Assembly (NCBI RefSeq): GCF_035594125.1
Contig: NC_087155.1
Span: 2,941,692 to 3,005,691, forward strand
Length of the DNA: 64,000 nt
Reading direction: 5' to 3'
Source of the DNA: Scylla paramamosain
Lineage: Eukaryota; Arthropoda; Malacostraca; Decapoda; Portunidae
In this document: positions 11,196 to 24,771 of the stretch, piece after piece
Layout of the letters: each line of letters starts with the position of its first letter
Numbering within the stretch: the stretch's first letter is position 1
The notes under the pieces: generated by a model
Told to the model about the DNA's origin: nothing
Database searches by the model: none
The model's input: the letters and a program-made list of their open reading frames with translations, nothing else
Made by a program: the position numbers and the translations under genes

Positions 11196-12229
11196 TTTCT
11201 TTGTGGTCTTTGTTGTTGCTGTTGTTGTTTTGTTGTGTAAGACGTTATAGCGAACATCCTGCGTCCTCGCATTAACCACACGAAAAGGCAGGTATCTAAC
11301 TAGGATTGGTTAGAGAGGTGTTGTTGTTGTTGTTTTTGTTATCAGAACCACAAACGGAGGAAGGTGGAGGTGTTGTATTACTGAACAACAATAAAGAAAG
11401 AAGAATAGATGAGTCAGACCACCTTGGCGGAGATACTCAAAAGGGATTCTCATGTTTTGTGCCGTGAATACTTTATATGGCTAGACTGAAGTGGTACTTA
11501 TTATTTTCTAAGTATATCCTTGCTGTTGTTTTTTAGGTTTGTACCACTGAATGTTGGCAAGCTTTATATTTATTATTATTTTTTTTTTCCTTATTTGATC
11601 TTGTTATATATGTAATTGTGTTCGTTCGTTTTATTTTGTTGCAGCTGTTGTGCATATTTAACATTCGTAGCGTTTCAAGTGTGTTCTGTTTTCAGTGTTG
11701 TTTTCCATGTATCCATGTGTTCTTGCTTGGAGGAATTTGACACGTTTTATTTATGACATTTCGTGTTTTTCTTCAGTATTTATTCTTTCCTTTTTTGTTC
11801 AGGTGTACGTTGTAACTCATGCAGTAAAGGATTTCTGGTAGTTCTGTTTATGATGCTTAATTTTTAGCTCTTTTCAGAATAGTCAAGCTGCATCACTTTC
11901 TTATGTGGATGTTTTGATATTTTCAGGAAAGGATGGCAGGTGGTGCCGCGGTGAACACTCCCAACACGTGCAGAAGGAAAATGAGTACCTGCTTCATTAC
12001 ATCATTTGCACTCTGTTTTGAAACTCTCTGTTAAACTTTTTTTTTTTTCCATGTCAACCGAAACTTGACACTGTTGCCTGCCTTTCTCCTGTCTGCTTCC
12101 CACGAATCTATGTAGGAAAGAAAGGATGTGCTTCCATGGTATTGTGTCAGTAGTATTATCCATTGAAGGATTAGTTTAAACTTTTTTCCAAAGCGTTGCT
12201 TTGTCTCCCATTTTTCTGCCTTCCTAAGG
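11196..12229. other. Non-coding spacer, T-rich, with TTG repeats
   Basis: Contains short GTT/TTG trinucleotide tracts (11207-11236, 11321-11340) and T homopolymers. No family recognised. Confidence 0.5.
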
Positions 12230-13135
<906 letters not shown>

Positions 13136-13680
13136 CCTTATCCGTCCATGTATGGAGTATGCTTCACATGTCTGGGGGGGTTCCACTCATACTGCTCTTC
13201 TAGACAGGGTGGAATCAAAAGCTTTTCGTCTCATCAACTCCTCTCCTCTAACTGACTGTCTTCAGCCTCTTTCTCACCGCCGCAATGTTGCATATCTAGC
13301 TGTCTTCTACCGCTATTTTCATGCTAACTGCTCTTCTGATCTTGCTAACTGCATGCCTCCCCTCCTTCCGCAGCCTCGCTGCACAAGACTTTCTTCTTTC
13401 TCTCACCCCTATTCTGTCCACCTCTCTAACGCAAGAGTTAACCAGTATTCTCAATCATTCATCCCTTTCTCTGGTAAACTCTGGAACTCCCTGCCTGCTT
13501 CTGTATTTCCACCTTCCTATGACTTGAATTCCTTCAAGAAGGAGGTTTCAAGACAGTTATCCACCAATTTTTGACCACTGCCTTGACCCTTTTAAGGGAC
13601 TGGCATTTCAGTGGGCATTTTTTTTATTGATTTTTGTTGCCCTTGGCCAGTGTCCTTCTTACATAAAAAAAAAAAAAAAA
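13136..13680 (+). mobile_element. LINE family J, copy 2 (3' end only, with poly-A)
   Basis: 5'-truncated copy beginning in the region that encodes IRPCMEYASHVWGG. It carries the last ~140 codons of ORF2 in one open frame (13152-13574), the short 3' UTR with CCCTTGGCCAGTGTCC, and a poly-A tail (13665-13680). Truncation at the 5' end is the usual result of incomplete reverse transcription. The tail abuts the BEL/Pao relic, whose RT is cut at the same point. Confidence 0.9.
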
Positions 13681-13683
13681 CCT

Positions 13684-15360
13684 TGAGAGTAAAGGGGGTT
13701 ATCAGACACAATGTATCATAAATACTGGCTGCCTGTCTAAGAAGCATTCTCTCTGTGAGTTTCAATGACAGTTGTGTGTCAATTTCTTTTCTTGTAAGAT
13801 CTGGTCCAATCAACCGATTTTTTACCCTTTTCGAAAAATTCAAATGTACCTTGAAGTAGAAAAAAATCTTTCAGGGGGTTCCAACTTATGTCAAACACAT
13901 TTTTCTCCTCTGTACCTACAAAGCTTGAATGTGAAGGTGGTAACTCCATTTCGCCTGATACCACCCATTCCTTTATTTTGAAGCCTCCTCTTTTTAGTAC
14001 CTTTTTCTATTTCCTGCACCATGCTACTTGCTTCAGCATAATCATTCACACTTGTTAGCAAATCATCTACATATGAATTACTTTCAATGAGTTTCATGGC
14101 CCTAAGACAATCCTTTCACATTTGCGCATTTTTCCGAAGAGCCATCACAGCAATTGCTCCTCCCGGACTGTCACTAAATGTAACCGTTGTTAGAGCGTAC
14201 TGGTCGGGTTTGGTGTTCATCTCACGCCATGAAAATATATGGTAGTGTTTATCTAATGAAGATGAATGAACCGAGTTATACATCTTACTTATATCTACCA
14301 TTAATCCAACAGATCTCTGTCGAAATCGCAAAAAGTATCCAAAAAATATTATTAAGGAAGTCTGGCCCTTTAGCAAGGAATTCATTAAGTTAACAACCTA
14401 TGTAAGATGCTGAAGAGTTGAAAACTATTTTAATTGGTGTTGACCTCAAATAAGCTTTGTGTACCTCATGATGAGGTACATAAAACACTGATCCCTTGTA
14501 TGCTGATATCTCTTCCTCACTCAGTCTACGCGAAACTCCTCTATCTATCATGTTCTGAATCTGGTCACTATACAGGTTTGTGTAACTACTACCTAGCTTG
14601 TTCAGTCTCCGTTCTGTTGATACCAATCTGGCAAAAGTTACCGAATAGTTATTAGTCATCTTACTTGGATCTCTAATCCATGGATATTCTGCTACCCACT
14701 TCTCATTACTCTCATCATAATGTAATCCTTCGTCAATCAGATTTGACTCTCTTTGTTCTTTCACTTTAAGGTGGCTATCTAATGAGCATTTCCCACATCG
14801 ACAACCTTCACATTGAGGGGAACAATCCATCCCAAATTCTTCTGCTTTAAAAAATTGTTCCATATCTTTATAAGGTTCAAATTTAGTTTTGACAATGAAA
14901 TCATCTACCCCTGTACACCGAACATGATTAATTATTGCATTAATTCCACCTTTCGAAGGACCCAGACATCCTCGCACACAATAACCAAACTAACTCATCA
15001 TCAATCAAATATCTCCTACAGTTTTCTTAACTGTTAGTAGTAATACACTGTAGTCTGCTCCCATCAGCAGGTCTACTTTGCCAGTAGGTCTTGCTATTTG
15101 CCAAGCATCAACTCCTAACACAGCTCCTATCTCAGTCATATCTACTTTATTGACCTCTTATGTTAACTCATTCAGCCCTACCGCTTCAACCATCCACTCC
15201 TTCCCCATTGCATCCGTCAGAGGAATTATGTACCCTGTACCCTTTAAACTCAGCTTCTGAGCTGCATCATGAGTAATCATAGGTTACTTCCTGGATCAAA
15301 AAATACCTTGAGATCATGAAATTTACTCTTGATTATACCAAACATTAACAATATGCTATC
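13684..15360 (-). pseudogene. BEL/Pao protease and reverse transcriptase, broken
   Basis: Reading from 15330 downwards on the minus strand: FFDPGSN (protease active-site motif, with Pro-Gly-Ser), then a TGYIIPLTDAMG block, VDLLMGADYSVLL (typical of the Pao peptidase A17 region), and CEGCRCGKC near 14795. The RT follows with WVAEYPWIRDP, STERRLNKL, SYKGSVFYVPHHEV, STPIKIVFNSSA, VDISKMYNSVH (catalytic Asp), YALTTVTF, SNSYVDDLLTS near 14070 (YVDD catalytic box) and LRQAASIYDTL near 13730. At least five frame changes or stops separate these. It made cDNA from element RNA, and this copy is inactive. Confidence 0.85.
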
Positions 15361-15365
15361 TCTAT

Positions 15366-16780
15366 CTAAAAAAGTTGCTTGATCCTTTCACCACTAGAGT
15401 TTCCCTGACAAATACTGAATGCAGCATGGGGTGATGCATTTTTCCACATATCAAAAACATTGACTTTAATATTACAAGGAACCTTCCGGTCACAATACCT
15501 ACTAATATGGTGAGGCTGTAGATATATGAAACAAACTCCTACTCTTTTTATGTTATCCATCTTTGCATCATTCTCTAATCTACTAAATGTGTTATATTGA
15601 TAAATTTCATGAGAAAGATTACCATGGTACCAGCAGCCCCTTATAGCTCCAATTTTTTCTCGTTTAAAGCTACGAGGCAAGACTTTATGACGTTGATTTT
15701 GATATGCGACAGTCACCATGGCCTGCGCCGCATTATTGAGACAATCTAACATGTGTTTTTATCCACTTTCTAGACTTTCCGTTAGCTTACTAATCATTTG
15801 TTTTAAACCACCTATATTGTCAGACTCCCAAGATGCTGAGTGGACAGTACCCTTGCTGTCTATTTTCCCGAGCTTTAATTCGTCATCCATGTATTCGATC
15901 ACCTGACTCTCCTCAGTCAGAAATCTTATCAGTTCTTCAAATTTCCTATCATTATCACAACCTCTTGCTTTGCGTGTCCATTCCCTCTATAGATATGCGT
16001 TCAATCTTTGTTAAACTATGAACATTAGCAATTTCCTTTTACTTTTTGCTTTTTTTTTTTTTTCCAAGTCCAACCAGGCTTGTTCTACCACACTAATCAT
16101 ATGAAGAAATCTGGTCTTATTTCCCTCCGGTACTGGTTTAAGAGCACAAATTTCAGCCAATACTGCATCAACTATCCTTCCTGAAGAGCCGAACCTTTCC
16201 TCTAGTCTGCCCTACATTTGGTCAAACTCATCTCATCTGCCTATAACTTCTTTGCCCTTCCCTTGCAAGGACTGCCTCAGTATGAATAGGTATTTACCAT
16301 GGCGAGATATCACTAATGTAGTAAAATATTTCACAATAGAACGGAATTCACGCACATCCTCATTGAATTTTGGAGGTTCCACCTTCTTTATTAAAATATT
16401 ACAATTCTCATTACATTGCTGACATTTCTGGTTAGTTTTACATTTAATAACTTAGACTGAATGTCACATTTCACTTTCTGCAAGTCACTAGTATAATCCG
16501 AATGTTCACTTTAAGAGTCATCCCCTACCTACTGGAGTATCTCATCATTTATCTTTTCTATCTTCTCAAACAGCCACAAATCTCAGAAAAAAATATCCTC
16601 TAACACTTCAGGTGGACTATTCTGATGCACAAGATCATTAAATATTCTTTATTTAGTGGTAAACTTTCCTATGACCACTCCTCGCTGAATTTTCCATAAT
16701 TTGATGTCATGTCCGTCTGCGCCCTCTTCCTGTGAGCCGTCCTGCTGGGAGCCCCTACTGCCCTTTCCCGGGTGAGACAT
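15366..16780 (-). pseudogene. BEL/Pao gag, broken
   Basis: Starts MSHPGKGSRGSQQDGSQEEG at 16780 and runs into KLWKIQRGVVIGKFTTK, which resembles the N-terminal segment of Pao gag (DUF1759 region). A stop and several frame changes follow. Near 15640 lies GCWYHGNLSHEIYQ and then VCFIYLQPHHISRYC, the C/H-rich region of Pao gag in which CxxHxxxH and CxxCLxxxHxxxxC knuckles are normal (here the second Cys is Tyr). Gag would form the particle and bind RNA. Confidence 0.65.
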
Positions 16781-17283
16781 TGTTGTTGGATTGTTTCGTC
16801 CACCAATCAATAGAGATCAAAAGGCCGTGCGTTGCATTCACTTTTAATGAGTAGATACAACCTGCGAACAATATTATGTCAAGGCACGATCATCACACAC
16901 ATATTACCAATTAAGGACAACCATTCACAAGTCACAAGAAAACATATGTTAGATCAACTGAAGTTAACGAAGAAACAATTGCCTCGAACACTTACAACAT
17001 TGGCCTCCAAACATTATAAACTCCTAAAGCATCACGAAGCATGACTGACCCAGCTTGATTCCCACAATGGCCTTATAACAGGCTGCAATAAATAGTCACA
17101 TATAAGCATCTCTTAGGGAGCAGGCTGTCAATTCACAAATTACACTGTGCATTAACATTTAGTAATACATAAATCACAATAGCACATACCTGGGAAGAAG
17201 GCAAATAACACGTATCCGTGGGCCAACACGGATACATACAGGACCACTGTATAAGAGCTGCAGCAGGGCGACTGACGTGGCAG
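16781..17283. other. Flank between BEL/Pao gag and hAT, possible leader or LTR
   Basis: No coding content. On the minus strand GGTGGACGAAACAATCC lies just upstream of the gag ATG and could be a primer-binding region, but I could not delimit an LTR. The sequence continues after the hAT at 21205, so the hAT inserted into this flank. Confidence 0.35.
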
Positions 17284-17291
17284 CAAAGGAA
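17284..17291 (+). repeat. hAT target-site duplication, left
   Basis: CAAAGGAA, matching GAAAGGAA at 21197-21204 with one mismatch. 8 bp is the hAT standard. Confidence 0.7.
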
Positions 17292-17430
17292 CACAGTCGC
17301 CAACTCTCAGATACTACTTGTTGCTAGATTAGTCGCAAAATGTCGCTATAAGTCGCTAAAATCATGAGGAAATAAAAAAAAAAAAAAGTAGCTAAATAAA
17401 GAATATTAATTTTGATAGGAAAAAAAAAAC

Positions 17431-17436
<6 letters not shown>

Positions 17437-17498
<62 letters not shown>
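17437..17498. repeat. (GA)n microsatellite inside hAT
   Basis: About 31 GA units in the non-coding end of the transposon. Confidence 0.95.
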
Positions 17499-17500
<2 letters not shown>

Positions 17501-17779
17501 CACCGAAATAATTTCTTAGTACATTTATACTTACAATTGTTGAGTAAAGGCCCCTCGTAATCCTGCAGCTTCATCGAGTATCATCGGTAATTAAAACTCG
17601 TTCAGGTCCCAGTTATCTACAGCACTGCAGTGAGAAGTACTTGTAGATGCTTCTTGTGAAGTTGTGTACTCGTAGTTCTTGTAAGCTTCAAGTGTACCAA
17701 TCTTCTTTAGTACATCTTCGGGTAGGGTGTAATTATGACAAAATTTTCCCACTTTGTGAAGGGTGTGTGACAGCCAGGA

Positions 17780-20737
17780 CTGTTGTTAGAGTTTTATTGT
17801 TCATTCTGTTACATAGCTTGATCTTCACGATATTCATCTGGCTAAACAATCGTTCAACATCGGCATTTCAATGAGGCAAGGAGAGTACTGTGAGAGCAGG
17901 CTCACAGATATCGCTGTAGGGATTTTCTCCTGTGGCGTCTCTGAAGTCTCTTACCTCTGCCCAAAACTGAAGTGTATCATGTTTTTTTTTTTTTTTTCCA
18001 CACAGTATAATGTAACATTTTTCATTGAAAGTCTATGCTTGTTAGGACTTCATCATTTTGCTCGAACATCTTAGCTGAGTCCAATATTCCTGACTTGATT
18101 GGTTGCAGGCATTCACTTGCACTCATGGTGGACATCAAGCATAGAACTTTAACGTTGTCAGGCGGACAACCACAAACTCAATGAACATCTTGCGAATTTC
18201 TGGTTCACCACGAAATTTTCCTTCTTTCATGTGCTTTTCGAATTCGTAACCCAGATAACAGTTAGGATCCAAAAACCTTTCAATGACCCCATCCTCAGTA
18301 ATTCTTTTTCCTGGAATTATTACCTTCGAGGACAAAGAGTCAATAAGCTGAACCAAGTCATTCAGTAGTTTTGTGGGATCATTAGTTTCAGCTTCAAATT
18401 TCTTGTTAACAAACTGGACTCCTCCAAGAATATGTTTCAGAAATGTGAGGAGAGCTTAATTGTTCTTGTCACACTACATTAAATATAACTGTTCTGCTGT
18501 GTAACATCTCTCCTCCCTTCTGGCACTCTCTAAGTTTTCAGTTCATCCCACTGGTTTAAAATTCTGACAACAGCAGCCTCAATAAGCTTTTGAAAAATTC
18601 TGACACAAAGCTTTGATTTCCAAACTACTCTACTACGGCTTCTATCCTTCTCTCTGTAACTTCTTCTCAAGTTTCCTTTCTGACCGTTCTATTGCTGCTG
18701 TGGTAGACGGTCACTGTTATTCCCCTAAATCTATTAACAGTGGTGTTCCTCAAGCTTCTGTCCTGTCACCCACTCTCTTCTTATTATTCATTAATGATCT
18801 TCTAAACCAAACTTCTTGTCCTATCCACTCCTACGCTTATGATACCACCCTGCATTTTTCCACGTCTTTTCATAGACATCTAACCCTTCAGGAAGTAAGC
18901 ATTTCACGCAGGGAAGCCACAGAACGCTAGACTTCTGATCTTTCTAAAATTACTGATTGGGGCAGAGCAAACTTAATTGGTATTGTTCAGTGCCTCAAAA
19001 ACTCAATTTCTCCATCTATCAACTCGACACAACCTTCCAGACAACTATCCCCTCTTCTTCAATGACACTCAACTGGCCCCCTTTTCTACACTGAATACCC
19101 TCGGTCTGTCTTTTACTTATAATCTGAACTGGAAACTTCACATCTCATATTTAGCTAAAACAGCTTCTATTGAGTTAGGTGTTCTGAGACGTCTCCGCCA
19201 GTTTTTCTCACCCCCCCAGCTGCTAACTCTCTACAAGGGCCTTATCCGTCCATGTATGGAGTATGCTTCACATGTCTGGGGGTGGTTCCACTCATACTGC
19301 TCTTCTAGACAGAGTGGAATCAAAAGCTTTTCGTCTCATCAACTCCTCTCCTCTAGCTGACTGTCTTCAGCCTCTCTCTCATCGCCGCAATGTTGCATAT
19401 CTAGCTGTCTTCTACCGCTATTTTCATGCTAACTGCTCTTCTGATCTTGTTAACTGCATGCCTCCCCTCCTCCTGGGGCACAAGACTTTCTTCTTTCTCT
19501 CACCCTTATTCTGTCCAACTCTCTAACGGAAGAGTTAACCAGTATTCTCAATCATTCATCCCTTTCTCTTATAAACTCTGGAACTCCCTGCCTGCTCTGT
19601 ATTCCCACCTTCCTATGACATGAATTCCTTCAAGAGGGAGGTTTCAAGACACTAATCCTTCAATATTTGACTACCGCTTTGGACCCTTTTATGGGACTGG
19701 GATTTCAGTGGGCATTTTTTTTATTGGATTTTTGTTGCCCTTGGCCAGTGTCGCTCCTACATAAAAAAAAAAAAGGAATAGACATCCAGCGTGTGTCACA
19801 TAGCTGTATTAATATTAGAGGTTTCATTCCATCGTTCATCATGGCCTACAATTTCTTGTACTTCACCTGCTTCAGAGAAAAATGTGAGAACCAATTGTAG
19901 CAATCTTTGATTAAGACTTCGAAGTGCCTGGGTAGATGTTCTTTAGCAGCATGAAAAACTACCAGCTGCAGTGAATGACATGTACATCTTATGAGGAACA
20001 GATTAGGATTCTCAGCTTTTAGTTTTACATATACACTATTATCACTCCGGTCATCACTGACGCATTATCAGTTCCGATTGCAATGAGTTTCCGCAATTTC
20101 AGTCCATGTTTATCAAGAGGTTTCTTGAGGGCATCACATATTGCACCAGCATTACACTTACTCAGTTCAACCAAATCTAAGAAAGTTGTCACAAATGTTT
20201 TCCTCGAGGCAGAAAAGTATCTTATGCCAATACCCAAAAGCTTAGTTACAGAGATCCCATTACTCTTGTCTATAATTAAGCTGAATTTTCTGTTGCCGAT
20301 GTCACCTTTGAGTTCTTGTTTGAAATGCTGGGTTATCACATTGCAAATTATTGCACAGCACTTCGATCTCTTAAGATCCTTACACCCCTTATTATCACGA
20401 AAGCCTGCTTTACACACATCACTCAGATGATCTACCACACACAATGCACAATGCTCAGTAATGAACATAGCCATTTGAGTCTCTGACTTTCTGGAATCAT
20501 TATCAGCTCTCAAATAACAAGGTTCTCTTTGTCTCTGAGAGGTGAATGGCTCCTCTGCCCGCTGATGTTTTAGCTGTAGTCCTGTGTTTTTCCAAGTCAC
20601 TCAGCTTTGCAGTTAGTATACAAGTGCATAACTTGCAATATGCATTGGTATCATCCCCGTGCCTTACTGAGCCACTTGCTATATTTAGAGTCATTTAGCC
20701 ATTCCTGCCGAAACCGTTGAGAGTATTTCTTGCTCAT
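17780..20737 (-). pseudogene. hAT transposase (BED finger, DDE core, C-terminal dimerisation), broken
   Basis: Start at 20737: MSKKYSQRFRQEWLNDSKYS, then, after a frameshift, DDTNAYCKLC (BED-type zinc-finger cysteines) and LEKHRTT. Next come FSLIIDKSNGISVTKLLGI (first catalytic Asp) and IAIGTDNASVMTG (second Asp region) near 20070, followed by LFLIRCTCHSLQLVV and DCYNWFSHFSL (19870-19990). The frame is then cut by the LINE. It resumes with LKHILGGVQFVNKKFE and DPTKLLNDLVQLIDSLS (18310-18440). Near 17880 lies LPH, a stop, NADVERLFSQMNIVK and KLCNRMNNKTL, the conserved hAT C-terminal dimerisation block. Stops and frameshifts make it inactive. The family catalyses cut-and-paste transposition. 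Confidence 0.88.
18595..19772 (+). mobile_element. LINE family J, copy 3, inserted in the hAT transposase
   Basis: 5'-truncated, beginning in the RT at the equivalent of 27503 (CACAAAGCTTTGATTTCC) and ending in poly-A at about 19772. It carries SGVPQASVLSPTLF and the YADD box as SYAYDTTLH (Asp to Tyr), so the RT active site is mutated. The C-terminal region is in two frames (18977-19360, 19263-19526). The hAT coding sequence continues on both sides, so the LINE arrived after the hAT. Opposite orientation to its host. Confidence 0.92.
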
Positions 20738-21196
20738 TCTCGTAAGCGATCCACACTGTTACACTCACGGACGTTGTGAGGAAACTGCGGTAACTAAACC
20801 GTGGGTCCGCGACTGAGACAAGTAGCCGACTCGCTGTTCGCCTTGTCCTTTATGCGTACGATACGCGTCAGTCCACACGAACTCACTGAGGGTGGGGTGA
20901 GGGAAGGCAGGGTGGGGATAGGGGTGGATCCTTCCCTACCTCTGTAGCCCCCTCCCAATCCCTTCCCCACAAAGGTTTCCTCTCCAGTGTCAGTGCAATC
21001 ATTACACAGAATTTGCAAAATTATTCAATTAAAGTTGTTCCCCTGGATTGTAATTTTCCGTAAGTAGTAAAAATAATTATTCAGATTTAATGAAAAGTAG
21101 CTGAAAAGACGCTACGTCGCTCACTTGAAATTTGGTAGTAAAATCTGAAGAAAAGTAGCTAGATTTAGCGACTTTTTCGCTAAACTAGCAACTCTG

Positions 21197-21204
21197 GAAA
21201 GGAA
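21197..21204 (+). repeat. hAT target-site duplication, right
   Basis: GAAAGGAA directly after the terminal CAACTCTG. Confidence 0.7.
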
Positions 21205-21368
21205 CTGAACCACGTCGGCCGCCTCGACAAATTCGCAGCGACAAGCGCCTGCCTAGAACCGCCACTACCAATAATAAACCCAAACATACTTTACTTCGTA
21301 AATATGAATGAATACACTAAATATACAATAAATTACAATACATATTTTCGACAATATTGGCGAATATG
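21205..21368. other. Right flank of hAT, unassigned
   Basis: Continuation of the pre-insertion locus (see 16781-17283), ending in an AT microsatellite. Confidence 0.4.
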
Positions 21369-21532
<164 letters not shown>

Positions 21533-21533
21533 T

Positions 21534-21534
<1 letters not shown>

Positions 21535-21591
<57 letters not shown>
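21535..21591. repeat. (TG)n microsatellite
   Basis: About 28 TG units directly after the AT run, a compound microsatellite. Confidence 0.97.
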
Positions 21592-21593
<2 letters not shown>

Positions 21594-22557
21594 AACTAAT
21601 GCTCTTCAGTTTAGTAAATGAAGGTTTGAGTAGTGTAGCTTATGATAGCATATCTTGGTGAGAGTTGAGTGGCCAGCACCTCAGGCTAGTCAGGCTGGTC
21701 TTGCAAGTGCTGTGGTGGACAAGGTAAGTGGTGGCACTGGAGTCATCCATCAAACCCTGCCATGTTTTCTTGTGCTGGTTTGGAAAGCAATTTGAACTTT
21801 ATATTCACTTGGTTATGTTCATAATTATTTACCTAAAGTCATCACCTGTGTTACCATTTCATGGTGGCAGTAACTGAAGATATTTTCATTTAATATCAAC
21901 GCTCAGTGGGTCCTTTTCTGGTAGATTCCATTATATTGTTTGGTAAGATATACTTGCTCTTTATTGAAATCTTTAGTCCATGAAATTGAAATGTTTCTTT
22001 CTTGTGAAGAATAAGACTATATATTACTACTATGACAAATGTGCATGTGTTACGTGTTGGGTTATTGCTCTATATGTGTGTGTCCTTCAGTATTAGGCAA
22101 GTATACTGTACTTTTATTTTCGTTCTGTTGGTCTTCAGGGTGTTTCGCTTCATTGTGTTGCTGCCAAAAACCTATGGATTGGGAGTTGTATTACACAAAC
22201 TTGTCATTCATATAGATTGATTTTATTCTGACAGTCTTTTAGCCTGTCAAACAGTACCTGATGAATTTCGTATCAGTAACAAAGTTGTCCCTTCTACCTC
22301 ATACTGTATAGTTTATCTCTGTAAATCTTTTAAGACATTTACCTTCATTGAATTTTGAACAGAAAAAGCTGACTTCTGGTTGTTGTCCTGTATTGCTTTA
22401 ATTTTGCTGTAATGTTTCTTCTGCTTCTTAATGGTGCTATTTCAACTGCTCCAGCGGGATTCTGTTGTGGCGAGGTAGCTGTGTGTTTCTTCGTTCTGAG
22501 AGAGAGAGACTACCAAAAAATCCATGAGGAAATATGTGTCTGATGAAATTTATAAGT

Positions 22558-22560
<3 letters not shown>
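21592..22560. other. Non-coding region, possible 5' splice site at 21724
   Basis: AT-rich without coding signal. The stretch 21640-21723 is GC-richer and ends GGACAAG/GTAAGTGG, a perfect donor consensus. By itself this is weak evidence of a non-coding first exon. Confidence 0.25.
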
Positions 22561-22655
<95 letters not shown>

Positions 22656-22669
22656 GTGTGTGTGTGTGT
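22561..22669. repeat. (GT)n microsatellite
   Basis: About 54 units with one CG interruption near the end. Confidence 0.97.
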
Positions 22670-22783
22670 CTGCAATTTACTGAATGGTTTACATACTTAG
22701 CATCCCCATTTAATTAAACCTTGTAGCTTTATAAGCTTTATTCATTTTTGGAAAATTATGAACTTGTAATAATAAAAGACAGC

Positions 22784-22786
<3 letters not shown>

Positions 22787-22867
<81 letters not shown>
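22787..22867. repeat. (CT)n microsatellite
   Basis: About 40 CT units. Confidence 0.97.
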
Positions 22868-22868
<1 letters not shown>

Positions 22869-23525
22869 AAAAGTACTTTAAGTATTTTTATATATTTTTG
22901 GCCGTCGTAAAGCCTTCCTTATAGTTCTGTTGTAGGAACACGTACAGTGCGAGAGGCATAATGGCAGAGACAAAAGAAAAGGGAATTCTTAGAGTATATT
23001 CCTTCAGTAACAGGAAGTATGTGATCAGAAATTTGTTTCTCTTGATATTAAATATTGATATCTTAAATATTGATTGATTTAAACTTAAATAATAATAATA
23101 AAAAAAAAGATACTTTAGGGACTGCATATGGCTTCACTTTAGATAAATGCAGACCAGTTTATGGGGTTAATATTTATTCCTTATTCCAATGATAGATTAA
23201 TTGTTATTGTGCATGTAAAGGTGTGATTTTAATCAGAAATTAATTATCTTTTATATCGTCTCATTTTCTGCATTACTGTTGCAGTTTTGTCCCTTTGTTT
23301 CACATTCATATATCGAGTGGTGTGTTACGCCTCGTAGATAAGTACACTGAAAATTTGTTATTTATTACTTTTTTTTTTTCCATGCTGTCAACCAAACCAA
23401 TACTTTGAGGGATAGGGATTGTAAAAATGAACACTATTTTGGGACATTATCTGAAAGAAGAATTTAGATGAAGGAAATGAGCAGCAGATCCTTCCAGACA
23501 GCAGCACTTGAGTTGTGCTGGGCAG
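22868..23525. other. AT-rich spacer
   Basis: No gene or repeat family recognised. Confidence 0.5.

Positions 23526-23554
<29 letters not shown>
23526..23554. repeat. (CA)n microsatellite
   Basis: About 14 CA units. Confidence 0.95.
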
Positions 23555-23556
<2 letters not shown>

Positions 23557-23777
23557 GAAGGGCTTGTGGGGGATGTGTTGCCTTCATTACACTATTACTT
23601 CACTGAACACTCTTGTTTCTGTGTGGCAAACATTATCATTTCATCTCCCTCATCACCTTTATTGTTCCTTAACCATCTCTGGTGATATTTGCTTCTATGT
23701 AACTAATATTATTATTGTAAAACCATAATCACTGCGCTTTATTACTTCTGTTTATTATACAATAAAAATTGTTATCG

Positions 23778-23778
<1 letters not shown>

Positions 23779-23832
<54 letters not shown>

Positions 23833-23846
23833 CATTATTATTATTA

Positions 23847-23901
<55 letters not shown>

Positions 23902-23909
23902 CATAATTA
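23779..23909. repeat. (ATT)n microsatellite
   Basis: About 43 ATT units with a few ATC interruptions. Read on the minus strand it gives a spurious poly-Asn frame. Confidence 0.97.
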
Positions 23910-24771
23910 TTAATCTGTACCACCACTATCACTCTGACACATATCTACTTAAACTCTATTCATTCAAGTTTCTGTCTGCCAAACATCATGTCTTTACTGC
24001 TATCACCATCACCATCATATCACTATCACTATCAAAACCCAAGTTTTTGGTTTTGGGTTCACTGCTTGTGAAATTGAAGCAGGGAATGTACCAAGGATTT
24101 TCATTCCCAGTAACTGTGTACATACTTAGGCCAGGCTACTGTCAGCTAATTTTTATCTCTTGGCATCATTTTGTTTACATTCCTAGTCTTGCTGTCATAA
24201 AGTATCATGCTTCATACATAAACTAACTTCTATATTTGGGAATATTTGTATTTTTGTTTGGGGAATGAATTTTTCGTAAGGTATTTACAATATCATAAAT
24301 ATACACAAAGGGAAAAAATATTGATTTGTCTAATAACATTTTAAACAAGACAAATATTAGACTTTGTGTTTCACTCACTGGTACATTGTGTTCTATGCAG
24401 AAATAAATATATTTTTTTACCTAAATCATACATGATGAAACTTTCAAATTGAATCTTACTTTGAATATAGTGTATATCTTTTACTATGTGTGGTTTGGGG
24501 AAACTCATATTTTGGGTTTATTTTTTACGAAAGAAATTTAGGCCCACACTTGGTCTCTCTAAGAAGGTCAAGTGCAGTGAGATGTTGAAGGTCATCAGCT
24601 TTTTTCACTCAACTTTTTTCATTGATTTATTTTATAGTATATTAAAGATTTGTTTACAGTATGGGTTGATTTTGAGTGTAGCTATGGACAAAATGATATC
24701 CCTACCGTACGTAGGAGTCGGAGGTAGAGGCACACTTGTAACTCTCTGGGAGAGATGGTATATCACGAGGC
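23910..24771. other. AT-rich spacer before the zinc-finger relic
   Basis: No family recognised. A long open frame starting at 24486 covers the second finger below, but its first 90 codons look like translated non-coding DNA. Confidence 0.4.

Larger units (their letters stand above)
13684..16780 (-). mobile_element. BEL/Pao LTR retrotransposon relic (gag, protease, RT)
   Basis: Minus-strand order is gag start (ATG at 16780), a gag zinc-knuckle region, an aspartic protease and an RT with a YVDD box. This is the BEL/Pao arrangement. RNase H and integrase are missing because the sequence is cut at 13683 beside a LINE J poly-A tail. Frames are broken throughout. LTRs are not identified; the 500 bp on the gag side (16781-17283) may hold leader or LTR sequence. 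Confidence 0.8.
17292..21196 (-). mobile_element. hAT DNA transposon, dead, interrupted by a LINE
   Basis: The two ends are imperfect inverted repeats: CACAGTCGCC at the left and, on the opposite strand, CAGAGTTGCT at the right (7 of 10 match). Similar subterminal GTCGCTAAA blocks lie near 17350 and 21170. An 8-bp target duplication of the size normal for hAT flanks it, CAAAGGAA (17284-17291) and GAAAGGAA (21197-21204), with one difference. Inside on the minus strand is a ZBED-type hAT transposase relic. Removing the LINE insert (18595-19772) leaves about 2.7 kb, a normal hAT length. Confidence 0.8.

Noticed and set aside
23729..23932. Poly-Asn frame
   Set aside because: Translation of the (ATT)n repeat.
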